This document shows, piece by piece, positions 12,501 to 23,676 of a stretch of 64,000 nt of DNA (position 1 is its first letter; each line of letters opens with the position of its first letter). The position numbers were made by a program, and so were the translations under genes. The DNA is taken from NCBI GenBank assembly GCA_013368445.1, contig JAACJO010000005.1, positions 930,001 to 994,000 on the forward strand, given 5' to 3'. Source of the stretch: Leucocoprinus leucothites (taxonomy: Eukaryota > Basidiomycota > Agaricomycetes > Agaricales > Agaricaceae). The notes below the pieces were generated by a model. It ran no database searches. It worked only from the letters and a program-made list of their open reading frames with translations, and was not told the DNA's origin.

Positions 12501-13170
12501 ATATCCACTGACTAGGATTTGACCCGTGTAATGAGAATCGACGGGTGGGATAACAGGATCCTCGGATTCGGGAGAGCGGCTCGCTGAAACAGCGGATGCA
12601 GCAGTTACGGGATTCGAACTGAGCTGGTATACAGCATCGAAAGTGGTTGGAAGGCGTGCTGGCAGATTCAGGGCTCGAGCTGCATTGTGCAGTAACGGTG
12701 ATGCACTGGACGAGAAGTTGTAAGGAACTGAGTTGCTGTCAAGTGGGTGAACTTGGGACGTCAAAATCTTGACATTTTCCTCTGTCAGAATGAATAACTA
12801 TGGGCATTCTTGCATTGGAAGCTCCTCCCACCTGGAAAAAGCGCAACAGTTGATCCTGGCGTGATGGAATCGACGGGAATTGCGAGCTGTTCAGAGTTGT
12901 TGTAGGTCGGGTTTCCTGGCGACCACTTGAATTACTCACCTTCATATACATTTTGATAGATGCGCCCTCCTCGCCTCGTTTTGCTTTGCCCTCGATAGCA
13001 ATGCGGGTAACTACATTCAACTTCACAGCCTGCTCAGCCGAGGTGACAGTTGGAGCATAACTGCTCGCTGAAGAGGGGCTCATAGGATTCAGCGAATTCC
13101 GTGAAGGGGTAAATGGGAATGATGAAGTCGCTCGTGCTGTAGAACTCCTTGTTGATGTAGAAACAGGCAT
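9590..13170 (-). CDS. Uncharacterised type II single-pass membrane protein
   Basis: I do not recognise the family, but the gene is coherent. Spliced exons give roughly 1,100 residues: a Ser/Thr/Pro-rich N-terminus, a beta-rich soluble region (KLNVVTRIAIEGKAKRGEEG, then EENVKILTSQVHPLDS), a second soluble block around 12300-10300, one hydrophobic segment near 10120-10060 and a Ser/Thr-rich tail of about 160 residues. Basic residues (KPTKSR) precede the hydrophobic segment, predicting N-terminus in the cytosol and C-terminus in the lumen or outside. Introns join cleanly, for example TTT CCA G to AG GAA AAT near 12790 and GAA G to GA CAC CAG near 10230. I chose ATG 13170 (MPVSTSTRSS); an ATG at 13239 is also in frame. 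It lies between RPA1 and Ste23 on the same strand, which gives no functional clue. It looks like a fungus-specific protein. Confidence 0.72.
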
Positions 13171-13541
13171 GTTGAATCGTTGATGTGTCTTGTCAGAAGT
13201 ACAATCGGAGGCGCGGGAATGAGTGCACTCCAGACACAAATTTGGCGGGCAGGGAATAGCTAAGCCACAACCGAGGGAAGTGAAGCGACTTCGTTTCCCG
13301 TACAGCGAACGCGCGAGGAGGACGCAAAGAGCCGTGTCAAGAAAAGAAGCGCGACGCGTCCAGAAATGTCAGTCAACAAGGCTGGTGTCATCCGGCCCGA
13401 CAATCCCGATTTAGTAGGTCCTCACGGTGGGTGTTACCTCCTTCCAGTTTATACAGTCCCTGGCTTCTATTATTGTACACGACAACAAACAGCCTATAGT
13501 ACATTACTGCAAAGACAGAGAGCAATTGCCTTGGAAGCTGA
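13171..13541. other. Spacer between membrane-protein start and RPA1 stop
   Basis: About 370 bp. Upstream region of the membrane-protein gene and 3' end of RPA1. It contains one ACGCGT (about 13353) and nothing else I can support. Confidence 0.5.
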
Positions 13542-15770
13542 TCAAGCACCCCACTGGGGTTTACGGAGAAGCTCAAGCAAAAAGCTCGCCTCTTCGCGAT
13601 AATTGACGGGATCAACGCGGGTAACTTCATAACGAACGCGCTCCCGATCCTATCACGAGAAAGTATATGAGCATCAGCATATTCACCAGAATACTTTGAA
13701 CGAACATCTAGTGTATCCTTTTTGGTACGACAGGAAAAATTGTAGGTACGGCAGCTTGCCTGGTGAATAGTGTCATCAAACCTATTTTCATCTTGCATCT
13801 GACTCGTCGAACAGTTGAGCATTGTGATCATCTTGTACACTGGTAAAACACCCACCTTTATATCGTGTAGTTGATTGGCGGTCATCCCGAAAATTACGAT
13901 CCCCACTTCGTTATTACCCCGCAGCCAGGCTTTATCAGACCAGTCTGCTACACCCACGGACAAGAAATATCTGCCGGTCACTGCCTGTGAAATCTACCAT
14001 TCAGAACGGTGATGGAAGACCTTACCGATAGTCCGGTGCCTTGGACTTGTTATCACATTTGTCGCAGTGCCAGATATCGCCCTCCAGGGTCATTTTCTTG
14101 AGGCAGTTTGGACCTGTGCAGGCAGGATAGTAGAGATTTTCGGATCGGGTGTGCAAAATTGTCCCCTGTACAGAAAAGTATTTGGGACCCTCTCTCGTAC
14201 CCAGCCCAAGCTCCCTAATCTGGCAAAGACTCAGTGCCTCCGCCCGATTAAACCCTGCCGTAGGACCACTAGTGAGGTTCCTAACCCGGAACATCAGTTG
14301 TGTGCCTTGGGTCTCATACCAGTGCCTTAGTCTCACGCATTCCTCGACTGAAGGCTCAACTTCCACTCGAGTTGAGGTTGTAGCAGAGAGAGAAATGCCT
14401 AGAAAGATGAGCCTCGGTCGAAGGATATGACAATCAAACCTCACCTCCCCAGCAACCGACCTTCACTCCTTTAAAGGCGAGGACAGATTTCTGGGATGCT
14501 CTGAAAGACTCAGCCTGGTTTCCCCACAAAGTCACCTGGACCGAACAGCCAGTATCATCGACCAGACTTAAATTCACTTTTTTAATCTATTATTCTATCA
14601 GACTTGACACAGATTTGACCAGAATGGATTGAGAACAGAGGAACCACTGACAGTTCTGTCACTTTGTCGCGTTGTAACATCAGAGATGCAGCTAATCTCT
14701 TGAACGATACCGATAACGTCTATACGCAGTAATGAGGAATGACAAGTGACTTGGCAGATGGCGTGTCAGCGCACCACAGAGTACATCTTTCTCAAGACCC
14801 TCAAGCTGATTAAGAGGGACGAAAGTAAAATTGGGCACAGAGGTCGCACTGGAATCGTTGCACTACATGTGTAGTCGGTTATCAGGATTTTAGCTGCCAG
14901 CGAGACTGTAAAATGCCAACCTCTTCAATCTCAGTACTTCTCTCCAGCATTAGTTCATAATCATGTTTCGAATAAGTTTTGTTAGCTAGTTTAACTCGGG
15001 CCTTTGAGACATAATACACCCTCCCTTCCTCTAGACGTGAGAAAAGTTCGTCTGCCACTGTGTTAAAGGCGGTGGCCTTGATCTTGCCACTTTGGTCTAG
15101 AAATGTCATGCTAAATAGCTTTCCTTCACTAGTGTCCTTGGACCAGGATTTGATATCGCTTTTCCGAACGACTCGAGCTTTTATGGTCCAGTTGTTTTCG
15201 TATGGGTTTAAATCATTGATAGGAATAGTTGTGAGGGAGCGCGTAGTGTCCTCGGACCCTGGCTGATTATCAAAGTGAGGGTGATGTGGCTGCTCGGCGC
15301 TGGTTCCACCTCTTGAAGAAGTCAGAACAGACGTGATCCCCACGGCTATACCACCACTAGCGTCATCTAAGGACCGAGGCTCGCCAATCTTCTCGTTTGG
15401 ATTACCAAGGACACGGACGCTGAGCAGAATCACCAGTCTGTACGACCATCGTTGAGATAAATTCCACCCAAACAAGGTTTACACACCGCCTATTCTGTAC
15501 AGTGTTGGAGGTCCATTTCTCTATAACTGCAACGGCGAAATCTTGAATATTTTCGGTTTCAACGAGAGAGTTACACTGTGTGGCCAACATTCCTTGGATG
15601 AAGTGCATTCCATCGGATATGATAAGTCGATAACGTTCGGTGTTTGCCCTGACCACTTTCTTTACTGATAGAAATTGGACAACATATTCTTCCTTCCAAT
15701 TGGGATCATCATCATATGAAGACAGAGGCAGATGTGCGCAACAACCAGTGCTCAGTTGAAAGGACGACAT
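13542..15770 (-). CDS. RFA1: Replication protein A large subunit (RPA1/Rfa1)
   Basis: RPA1 is the 70-kDa subunit of the single-stranded DNA-binding complex used in replication, repair and recombination. The N-terminal OB fold begins at ATG 15770 (MSSFQLSTGCC, then RYRLIISDGMHFIQGML). DNA-binding domain A follows near 15210-14950 (NPYENNWTIKARVVRKSDI, KLFSMTFLDQSGKIKATAF). Domain B is spread over small exons near 14850-14450 (VPNFTFVPL, LSLVDDTGCSVQVTLWG). Domain C with its zinc ribbon (CTGPNC and CDKC) lies near 14130-14030. The C-terminus (RVRYEVTRVDPVNYREEASF, ending PQWGA) is encoded by the last exon, stop at 13542. All expected domains are present and in order, so the gene appears intact. 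Exons in domain B are short and their borders are approximate. Confidence 0.94.
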
Positions 15771-16560
15771 TTATCGGGGTTAGAGCAGGACGCTGCTCGT
15801 GACCAATACATCAATATAAGACTGCGTGTGACGGGGCGTTACTTATGGACCTGGGAGTCGGGACTATAATGGTTTGGGGGTTTGGGGAGGGTGCTTACAA
15901 CCACATGCATCTTGAGGGCAAGATGTAGATCGATGCGATCTTACCTACGTAAGGCTCGGCCAGTGTAGGCGGGTGGAAGCTGCAGCTAAGCCACTAAGTC
16001 AGGGATAGCGAAGATATTTGAACCCGATTTCAACGTGCTCCGATTAGTTAGATGCATTTGCCATGTTTATCGTTATTTATCATCACGCACAGAATCATGG
16101 GACCGGCGGAAACGCGGAGTTGTGTGTCCTCATTTCATATACCCACTGAATGATCATTCAAGGATTTACATCATGTTTTCATGGAATGTAAAAAAATCCA
16201 CCCTGAATTCTTATGTAGCCAAGGTTTCCCCTTCCGTCGTGGGTCTTGCACGCTCCCTTGGCAACTCCCCAATTCCTTGGCCTCCATTCTACGATGTCCG
16301 GAACTGGGCTATCGCTGTCGATTATGGATTATACACATTGCAATATAGAAATACGTTGCTTAACTATAAATAGGGTAAAATGTTGTAGACGAAATAAATA
16401 CTGTTATGTTCAAACGATTATAAAGACTAGCTACTCTGATAGGTAACAAATGATTACAGGTATCGATAGTATGAATGAGACGATGGCTATTAGAGTATGT
16501 TAGCGAATAGAATATTTGAAAGTGGTGGAGGTGAAGGTGGCGGTGGCAGAACACGTTATT
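15771..16560. other. Spacer between RPA1 start and IDO stop
   Basis: About 790 bp holding the RPA1 upstream region and the IDO 3' end. No ORF with recognisable content or clear RNA gene was seen. Confidence 0.5.
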
Positions 16561-18035
16561 TCATATTGACCGGCCTGGTAGAGCAGTTTGCCTTGTGGCG
16601 TCTCGTCCATGCTTGAGTAGTGATGTGACAGTGTTCCCTCCTGTTCCCAGGGCGTTCCCACTAGATCCATCCTTCTGGAGGCGCGACCACATACTGGCAA
16701 TGGGGCAACCGATAGCTGATTGAGTGTGTGCCATAGTGACGACATAACGACAAGCAATCTTGATGTGTTCTGATCGGAGCTTCTGCAATGCCGCGACAGC
16801 TGTGTTGAACGGATCGCGAAGAATAGATTCTTCTTTTGCAAGCTCGCGGATGGGCTGGGAGGAGGTCGATAGCGAAACGAGGTAATCACGATGTTTCTTG
16901 GGCATGTATAGTCGCATCTTTTCCATGAATTGACTATGTTGATTCTTCGTTTCGACGGAGCCCTTTTTACGGATCGTTTGGTGGTCAACACCAAGGAAAA
17001 TATCGAGTGCGTGCATTACGCTACTCTGGCCAGCGGAAGGACCACTTCTTAGCAGTTCATCGTCATTAGGGACACCCTCATACTTCCAGCAGGGTCCGTC
17101 ACTCCCACTGCCACTATACCAGGGTCGAATCTGCCAGTAAAAAACATGCGGGTCACATGTCGGTCGAACGGATTGAATGACCTCGTTAATCTCGTTGATT
17201 ATCCCCGAAAGACGGATCAGGTCCCGGGAGACCTTGCTAACAGCAGCATAATCCCCCGCATTGGGCGACAGACGATTGTATTCATCGAAGACTCGGAGCA
17301 TTTCGACGCCAACAAGTTCGGCTTTTGCTGACGAGCGATAGAAACTGGCTTCATCCTCTGTTCCAGAGAAGAGGTGGCGAAAACGTATATTTGTTACTGA
17401 GAGGGGCTCAGCCGGATTTATAAGCTCGTAATTCCACAGCACAGTATCGGCGAAAGTGAGAACTGGTGCCATCCCAAGTAACTGAGATACCTCCACCAGA
17501 GGCACTGCGATGGATTTTGGAACGACCACGACTTCTGGCGGAACAGGAAAGATGGGAACAGAATGGGCGTAGAGGTGAAGAATCCATGAAAGGACGTAGT
17601 GAGCTCGCTGCAAAAGGCGCAGGTCCGTTTCAAGTTCAGCTATGGAAAGTAACGGCCACTAGAGTTATTCAGAATAAGACGTTAGGCCCCGAGCATGAAA
17701 CACAAGACACTCACTGAGCCTACATCGTCCCGCCATGTCTGGCCAAATACATGTTTGCTTTTGGCCTCTTCCGAATCATCATCGCCAAGACACAGGCGGC
17801 CTGTGGCAGAAGCAAGACCATTTTCCCAGAGGTCAAAGGAAGGCGGAAGGCGTGGAAGTGGAGTTGGGGGGAAAAACCCAGTATGGAGATCAACATCAAA
17901 ATCACCAAGCGAGCGACGGTCAGGTAGCGAAAGGCGAGGCGGGTGGGGGAAGTATGAGTTATATAATGAAAGAACAACGTCGAAGAGGGTGCCGACGGCG
18001 TGAGGAGGGGAGAGGAGGAGCTGAAGAAGAACCAT
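16561..18035 (-). CDS. IDO: Indoleamine 2,3-dioxygenase (heme, tryptophan to N-formylkynurenine)
   Basis: This heme dioxygenase opens the indole ring of L-tryptophan, the first step of the kynurenine route to NAD. Two main exons are visible: 18035 to about 17712 (FDVDLHTGFFPPTPLPRLP, ending DVGS) and 17660-16561. The second exon carries family landmarks: LQRAHYVLSWILHLY, FYWQIRPWYSG (about 17120), ALDIFLGVDH (about 17010), MRLYMPKKHRDYL (about 16910) and SEHIKIACRYV (about 16750), whose histidine matches the proximal heme ligand position. Length is about 460 residues, within the fungal IDO range. A TATAAAG lies on the minus strand at 18148-18154, about 113 nt before the ATG. The gene stands alone with no other kynurenine-pathway enzyme next to it. 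Confidence 0.93.
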
Positions 18036-19238
18036 GATCGCGACGAAGTGGGAAGGGCGAAGAGGGGAGGCTCAGGATAGGGAAAAAAAAAAGAGCAAGG
18101 CACAAAAAACTGTCTGGAATCCTGGATGTTGAAGATTGGCTGCGGTTCTTTATATGAAATTTCGACCACGCCACTGATCATATTGACAGAATACATGACC
18201 ATAATCCCTCGCTGAAGAAAACGTCAAGGGTGCGGTTCGGCAAAGAAGCGAGCTGGTTGGACCGATTGCAATTCAGGTCCGTTCCTGCTCGGAGAAAGCC
18301 CCCACAGGTTAGTGTATTCGTGATGAGGCCTGAGGTGCCGTTAAGGTCAGCAGTACATGATTAGTTCCGTCTGAGCTCATCGGTTGGCAAAGAATTTGTG
18401 ATCGAAAGGTATATCGAGATCCAGAGATCGTGGGCGTAAGTTGACAACAAAACGATTACATAAGGGCACACAGCTTATTTTGTTTTGTTGCGGAGAGGGA
18501 GATCCCGTTGCCGTTGTGCAACAGCACGCAGATTGGTCTGCGTGCCGTCAGTTCGTATGATCAATGGTCTCTCAAACATAATCAGCTTTCAGAGGATCAG
18601 ATATGGATATGAGGTCTCATCCTTGTACTTTTTTTTCCTGCTAAGGCTGTACGTGACTTGGCAACGGACACTAACATGGCCGAGCCGCACGTACATACGT
18701 AACTTTTTTGCATCCCGCTTGTTCTTCCTGTAGCCCTTACGAGAGCCCTTCAAATTTTTCTACTACTTCAGGGTCGAAACCCTCTTAGCGCTGCAAACAA
18801 TTTCCCTCCTTTGGACATTTGGCATGCAGACCATCGACGAATAAATGGTATTTCACATCTCAGGAACAACCCGTTATAGGTATACCCACCCGGTACATGA
18901 AACACCTTGAATTCTCAGAATGGAATCTAGTTTCTGAAGTACAAGGACAAAACGCTATTCCACTAGGATCCCACGTTTATCTCAGTTGGCAGGTGCCATT
19001 GGGATCGCTTACTCCAGAACTGACAGTCAGCTATGTCCAACATCTTTGCATTGCCTAGCTCAAGCACTGTTTATAGAGCATGCAGCCCTTCCCTGTAATG
19101 CGGCTGATCATACCGGATCGGATTTGAACCCTACATGAAACGGAACAAATGGTGGTAACTTCATCGGCAACCGAGCGAGCATACTTATGAATTAAATACT
19201 GTTGCCGAAGGGTATAGCAAAGATTTGAACAAATTGAA
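18036..19238. other. 1.2-kb spacer upstream of IDO
   Basis: IDO upstream region and 3' end of the HIBCH gene. Short open frames here show no recognisable sequence. A B-box-like GGTTCAAATCC on the minus strand near 19120 lacks a partner A-box. Confidence 0.5.
18148..18154 (-). promoter_or_regulatory. Putative TATA box of the IDO gene
   Basis: Minus-strand TATAAAG about 113 nt upstream of the chosen IDO start codon. Motif and distance only; weak evidence. Confidence 0.35.
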
Positions 19239-21108
19239 TCATAGAGAACGCTCGTCCCTCCACCTTAGCCAGACGGCGTTGCCGTCAGCGTTATCCTTTA
19301 AGTCGCACTTGCGTCGCGCGACTTCAAGGACCTTCTCCTTAACGCCCAGCTTGCCTTGTCGTAGATGGACGAACCTAGAAACCAACTCCTCCAGCCGGAG
19401 GCTTGTAGCTCCACCCGACTCGTGAGAACCAACGACAGCTTCCCGAATCTCCGCCTCAGTAGGCAAAGCAAACTGTGATGGTTGAGGAAGCCTGTGTATC
19501 AAATGCTCGGGAACCTCGAGTTTCGGGGCGGACGCCAGATAAGTTGAAGTTGGGCTGAAGAAACGGTCAACGAGATCATCAGTAACCTCATCAAGTGTTG
19601 CTGGGCCCCAATCGGGTCGTTCTCCTTCCTTATGTGTCTTGTCAATGATGACCGCTTTCACACCTGTGTTGAAATCGGGAGTTGCTTGATTCTGGGAAAA
19701 CAGTACTAAGCAAACAACTGATCTGATTCAGGATCTTAGACTCACGCAAAAAGCTGTTGCCATCTTCAACTCCATGTTGAGCGCTTCGAGCAATGTCATA
19801 TTCTTGCCCTTTCTGATGGCTCTGAGAGCAACTTTCAAGCTTGTTGGACTACGTATTTCCAGCTTGCGTAAAGTAGTGGTCGCAAAATCCCTTATAGCTG
19901 AATCTTTGTTGTTGGCCAGCACTTGCAGGTTGGCAATGATTCCTTCGACTGTATGATGACGGAAAGCGAAGTCCAGAGCTACACGAGCAGAACCAGTGAA
20001 TGGTGTAGGCGGCTCCTCCGGTTGGCGCTCCGAAGAGAATTCTTCAATCGTCTGATCAATCACAGATGGATGGGGTTTGTCGAGCGCTGATAACCGATCA
20101 ATGAGCATCGAAACTCTCCTTGATGGAATGTAATGCGTTGCACATCCTAGTTCACTGCAAGATGAGGTCATCACTGTCTCCGGATGCAGGACAAAACAAA
20201 AGATGCTCACAACACCGCACGTCCTCGCAGAGTGTCGGAAGTCAGCGCGAGATAGGTGCCTAGCTCGCCATCTAGTCGTGATAGGAAGTAGCTTGCGCCG
20301 ACGTCTGGGCAGTAGCCGATCTTCGTTTCAGGCATACCAAATAATGTATTTTCTGTTGCGATCCGGAAAGGAGCATTTGCAGCTAGTCCCACCCCTCCAC
20401 CTACTGTAAGAACTGATCAGAAGTCAAGCCAGACCTAAAGTACAGTAATACATACGTGTAATACCATCCATCACAGCAATGTAGGGCTTCTTCAAGGCCG
20501 CTAAAATATAGTCCATCTCGAACCTGAACACAAATATGTCAGGTTTGCATTTTCACAATACTAATGTTCAACATACTCGCGCTTGAAATAATCGATAGCC
20601 TTAGATCGAGTGGACGGACTAACAGCATTCTTCATGACAACTGTGGCTCAAGGTTAAGCAACGCAGTGGACGATGAAATTGATGGACTAACGTGCAACAT
20701 CACCTCCACAGCAAAAGGCCCGTCCAGCACCAGTTCCAACTATTGTGCCGCAAAGATCGGAGGCGCTCCATTCCTACCAATACTTGAAGTCAAGGATTAA
20801 GGTCAAGTCAGCATAACACCTAAACATACCTCAACTTTAGGGCGCAGCAAAGAGAGCATATTCTCGTCAAGTGCATTAAGCTTCGTCTGACGATTGAGAG
20901 TGAACTTCCTTAGGCTTTCATGGGCTTCAAAGAGAACAGTTTGTTCCTGGCTGTGGTCAAGACAAGGGAGGCAGTGAAGGAGATGGTAACTCACCGGCAC
21001 CTCGGAAGCGATGGTGGACATCATATGCTGAGCAATGGTCTGCGTCCGTTGAGTCGCACGAAGACCACTTCGAGTCATTCCTCTCAAAAAGAAAGTTGTA
21101 GTAAGCAT
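19239..21108 (-). CDS. HIBCH: 3-hydroxyisobutyryl-CoA hydrolase, mitochondrial
   Basis: This crotonase-fold enzyme hydrolyses 3-hydroxyisobutyryl-CoA in valine breakdown. After a basic N-terminal leader ([13 protein letters not shown], typical of mitochondrial import) comes the fold: [20 protein letters not shown] (about 20890), [11 protein letters not shown] (about 20715), and the HIBCH signature [21 protein letters not shown] (about 20330-20270). The C-terminal HIBCH extension runs on to the stop at 19239, including [17 protein letters not shown] (about 19990). Length is about 500 residues with several introns. I chose ATG 21108 over an ATG 156 bp upstream because the latter would nearly touch the divergent TBCE gene; ATG 21078 is also possible. 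The start is 176 bp from the TBCE start, implying a shared promoter. Confidence 0.92.
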
Positions 21109-21284
21109 GAGAAGGTGCTCGAGAGTTCCGGTGACCCCGCTACACGGAAAATGATGAACGGCAAAAGTGACGCGTGAATCCCGAATACCAAAATACGCCG
21201 TCTTTATCACATGACCTCCCAGCCCCCCTTGTGGTTGATTCAAGCCCTGTTCACTCCCAACCACCTTTACTCTTCACTCTCATA
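21109..21284. promoter_or_regulatory. Divergent promoter between HIBCH and TBCE
   Basis: A 176-bp spacer between oppositely oriented start codons. It contains TGACGCGT at 21168-21175, similar to the element between MER3 and CKS1. Function is inferred from position only. Confidence 0.35.
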
Positions 21285-23303
21285 ATGGAACCTGGCCGGC
21301 GCATGTCCTACATGGGAGAAATTGGTACTATCAAATTTATTGGCCCTGTTAAAGGCACATCGGGCATCTGGCTGGGCATCGAGTGGGATAATCCAAAACG
21401 CGGTAAGCACGATGGCGCGAAGGACGGACAACAGTACTTTACTTGCCTGTGAGATCAATGCCAGTATGGGCTCAGGAACCTCTCATATGTTGTCAATCAA
21501 GGGTACCTGGTTCAGGCTCATTCATTCGACCTTCCCCAAACATCCGCTTTGGAAAATCCTTTCTCGAGGCTCTCAGATCCAAATACATTGAATCCCTTCA
21601 CGGGACTGGGTCCCAAGAGGTTGTCATCCTTGGTTCCTCCCAGGGGGCCGTTCAAGTTGAGGCGATCAACTTGGATAAGATCAGGAACAAACTGTCGAAG
21701 CTATCTTCCTTGCGCGAAGTGAGCTTAGATGGTGAAGGAGTGGCAAGTACTGATCCCAAAGGGATGATATATGAGACTTGTCCAAGTGAGGAAGTTAGTT
21801 GATTAAGCAAATGGCTTTTCCTGAGACTGACTTTCAGATGTACGGGGCTTGGATTTGTCCAAAAGTTTAATCCATTCTTGGCATGTCATCGTGGTAATCG
21901 CTCAAGAGCTCCCATCTCTGCAAAGGTTGTACTTGAAGTAGGTCCCGATTAAACCGAGTGACGCAGGAACTGTGGCTCTGAGACTGCTCTGTACAGCCAG
22001 AATCGATTCCAGCACTACTTAGAACCAGGCGCCTTCTGCGACTGCTTCAGTTCGCTAACTGAGCTCAGGCTAAACGACACGCTCATGAGTTGGCAAGATA
22101 TTCTACGAACTATCGCCAATATGCCAGTGTTAGAAGAGCTCGAGTGCGGGTACAACCGCTTCACAGATGCCTCCTTCGATCTCGATGACCGTCCTAGGCT
22201 CAATACGCCTGTTCACACCCTCAATTTAGACAGCAATCAGATCCGTGGATGGTTCAGTGTCTGTCTTGCCTTTTCAGATTTTCCACTGTATGCATTTGTA
22301 CCTACCTTATGGGCTTGAACACTGACTGCATGACATATTACAGCCTGACACGGGTCATATTAGCTAACAACCAGATCAAAAATATCCCGCCCTCAGTGCT
22401 TCAGCAGAGGTTACCGCAACTCAAACACCTTTCATTAGCCTTTAACCGCTTGAGGGCGTGGAGTGACATACATGCCCTCGCAGTTTGGGCTCCATCACTA
22501 GAGTCACTAGCTCTCATTGGCAATCCCATCATGACGGGTGAGATATACGCGTGATAGTTGTCAGTCCCTTAGCTGAACCAAACCGGTTTGAGATCATTCA
22601 CAAGATATACGGCCCTTGGTCATTGCGCGATTGGCGACGCTCCAAGTACTTGATGGGGCAGCGGTACGCTCACCAGTCCCTCAATTCTTCATTTCCACAT
22701 GCTCAGAAGTCTAGATTTCGGGGAAGGAACGTCGTGACGCAGAATTATATTATCTCTCGTACATCGTCAACGAAGGTCCCATGTCAGACGATCAACGGAC
22801 TCAGGAACATCCAAGATGGCAGGAGTTATGTTTGAGTATGTTGCTTTCAGATACCCCCTTTAGCCATGCCTTGACCCTGATGTCCACTTTCTTGGCACCC
22901 ATACAGAATATGGTAAACCCGATGAAACTCTGTCAAAGCTAACGCCAGACACATTGAAATCTCGGCTCTTGGGTGAGTCAGCCATATGACAACGGCATTA
23001 ATAACTTATTTCATGATAGAGTTGGAGCTTCACCGAATGCTGGGGCTGTTTAGCCTAGACCAACTCCAGGCTCATCCGAGTGAGGATACCAAAACGGTTG
23101 TCCAAGTCCTGCCAACCATGACGCTTAAGATGTTGCGCTCCAAGATACGGAAGGCTTTAGGCTGTAGCTCAAAAGCCAAAGTCATCGTCCGCATGATTAT
23201 GAACGACCAATCCCTTATCACCCTTGGTGAAGATCGAGATAGTCAAGACCTTTCATGGATTGGACTTGAATCGGGCTCCAAACTCTTGTGTATAGTTTCA
23301 TAA
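21285..23303 (+). CDS. TBCE: Tubulin-folding cofactor E (CAP-Gly, LRR, ubiquitin-like)
   Basis: TBCE binds alpha-tubulin and, with cofactors C and D, assembles or dissociates tubulin dimers. The start at 21285 leads into a CAP-Gly domain: GEIGTIKFIGPV, GTSGIWLGIEWD, then RGKHDG, the family's GKxDG ligand-binding motif. Leucine-rich repeats follow from about 22040 to 22540 (VLEELECGYNRF, LTRVILANNQIKNIP, LKHLSLAFNRL, ESLALIGNP). The C-terminal ubiquitin-like domain lies near 23070-23300 (VVQVLPTMTLKMLRSKIRKAL). Domain order and length match the family. Several short introns, including one just after QQYFTC, interrupt the frame. It is divergent from HIBCH and convergent with the SR-protein gene. 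Confidence 0.93.
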
Positions 23304-23676
23304 AAACATGTCTTGGAATTACCTCCTCTATTTCCACCAACTACCACAAACATTATACAGAGAATCAAGCAAAACTTCAAATGTGCCCAGCCTCCATACC
23401 AACTTGGTATTCGTTGAGTGAGTAGACGCCAAACACAAGGACCGAAATAGTTCAGGATTGTCAGGATGTTTTACCGTTGGGACTGGGGGTGTGTCCAAGC
23501 GTTCCTCAAGTGCAGCCTCGCGCCATTGGACCAAATTTCGACCATTGAAGAAAGTATACGGTCCGCGTAAACGACAACACCAGTATCGAGAGACCAAGAT
23601 CAAAAAGCAAAACATTCCATCGGAACCCGATCGTTTTCTAATCCGCCTTGGCCCGATCGTCTATTTCGAAGAACCA
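23304..23676. other. Convergent 3' spacer between TBCE and SR-protein gene
   Basis: About 370 bp containing the 3' ends of both genes. Nothing else supported. Confidence 0.5.

Noticed and set aside
13350..13358. Further ACGCGT sites (for example 13353, 28147, 47308)
   Set aside because: Their number is near the chance expectation for 64 kb, so they are not called as regulatory sites.
19110..19125. Second B-box-like site on the minus strand
   Set aside because: No A-box about 40-60 bases upstream and no acceptor pairing.
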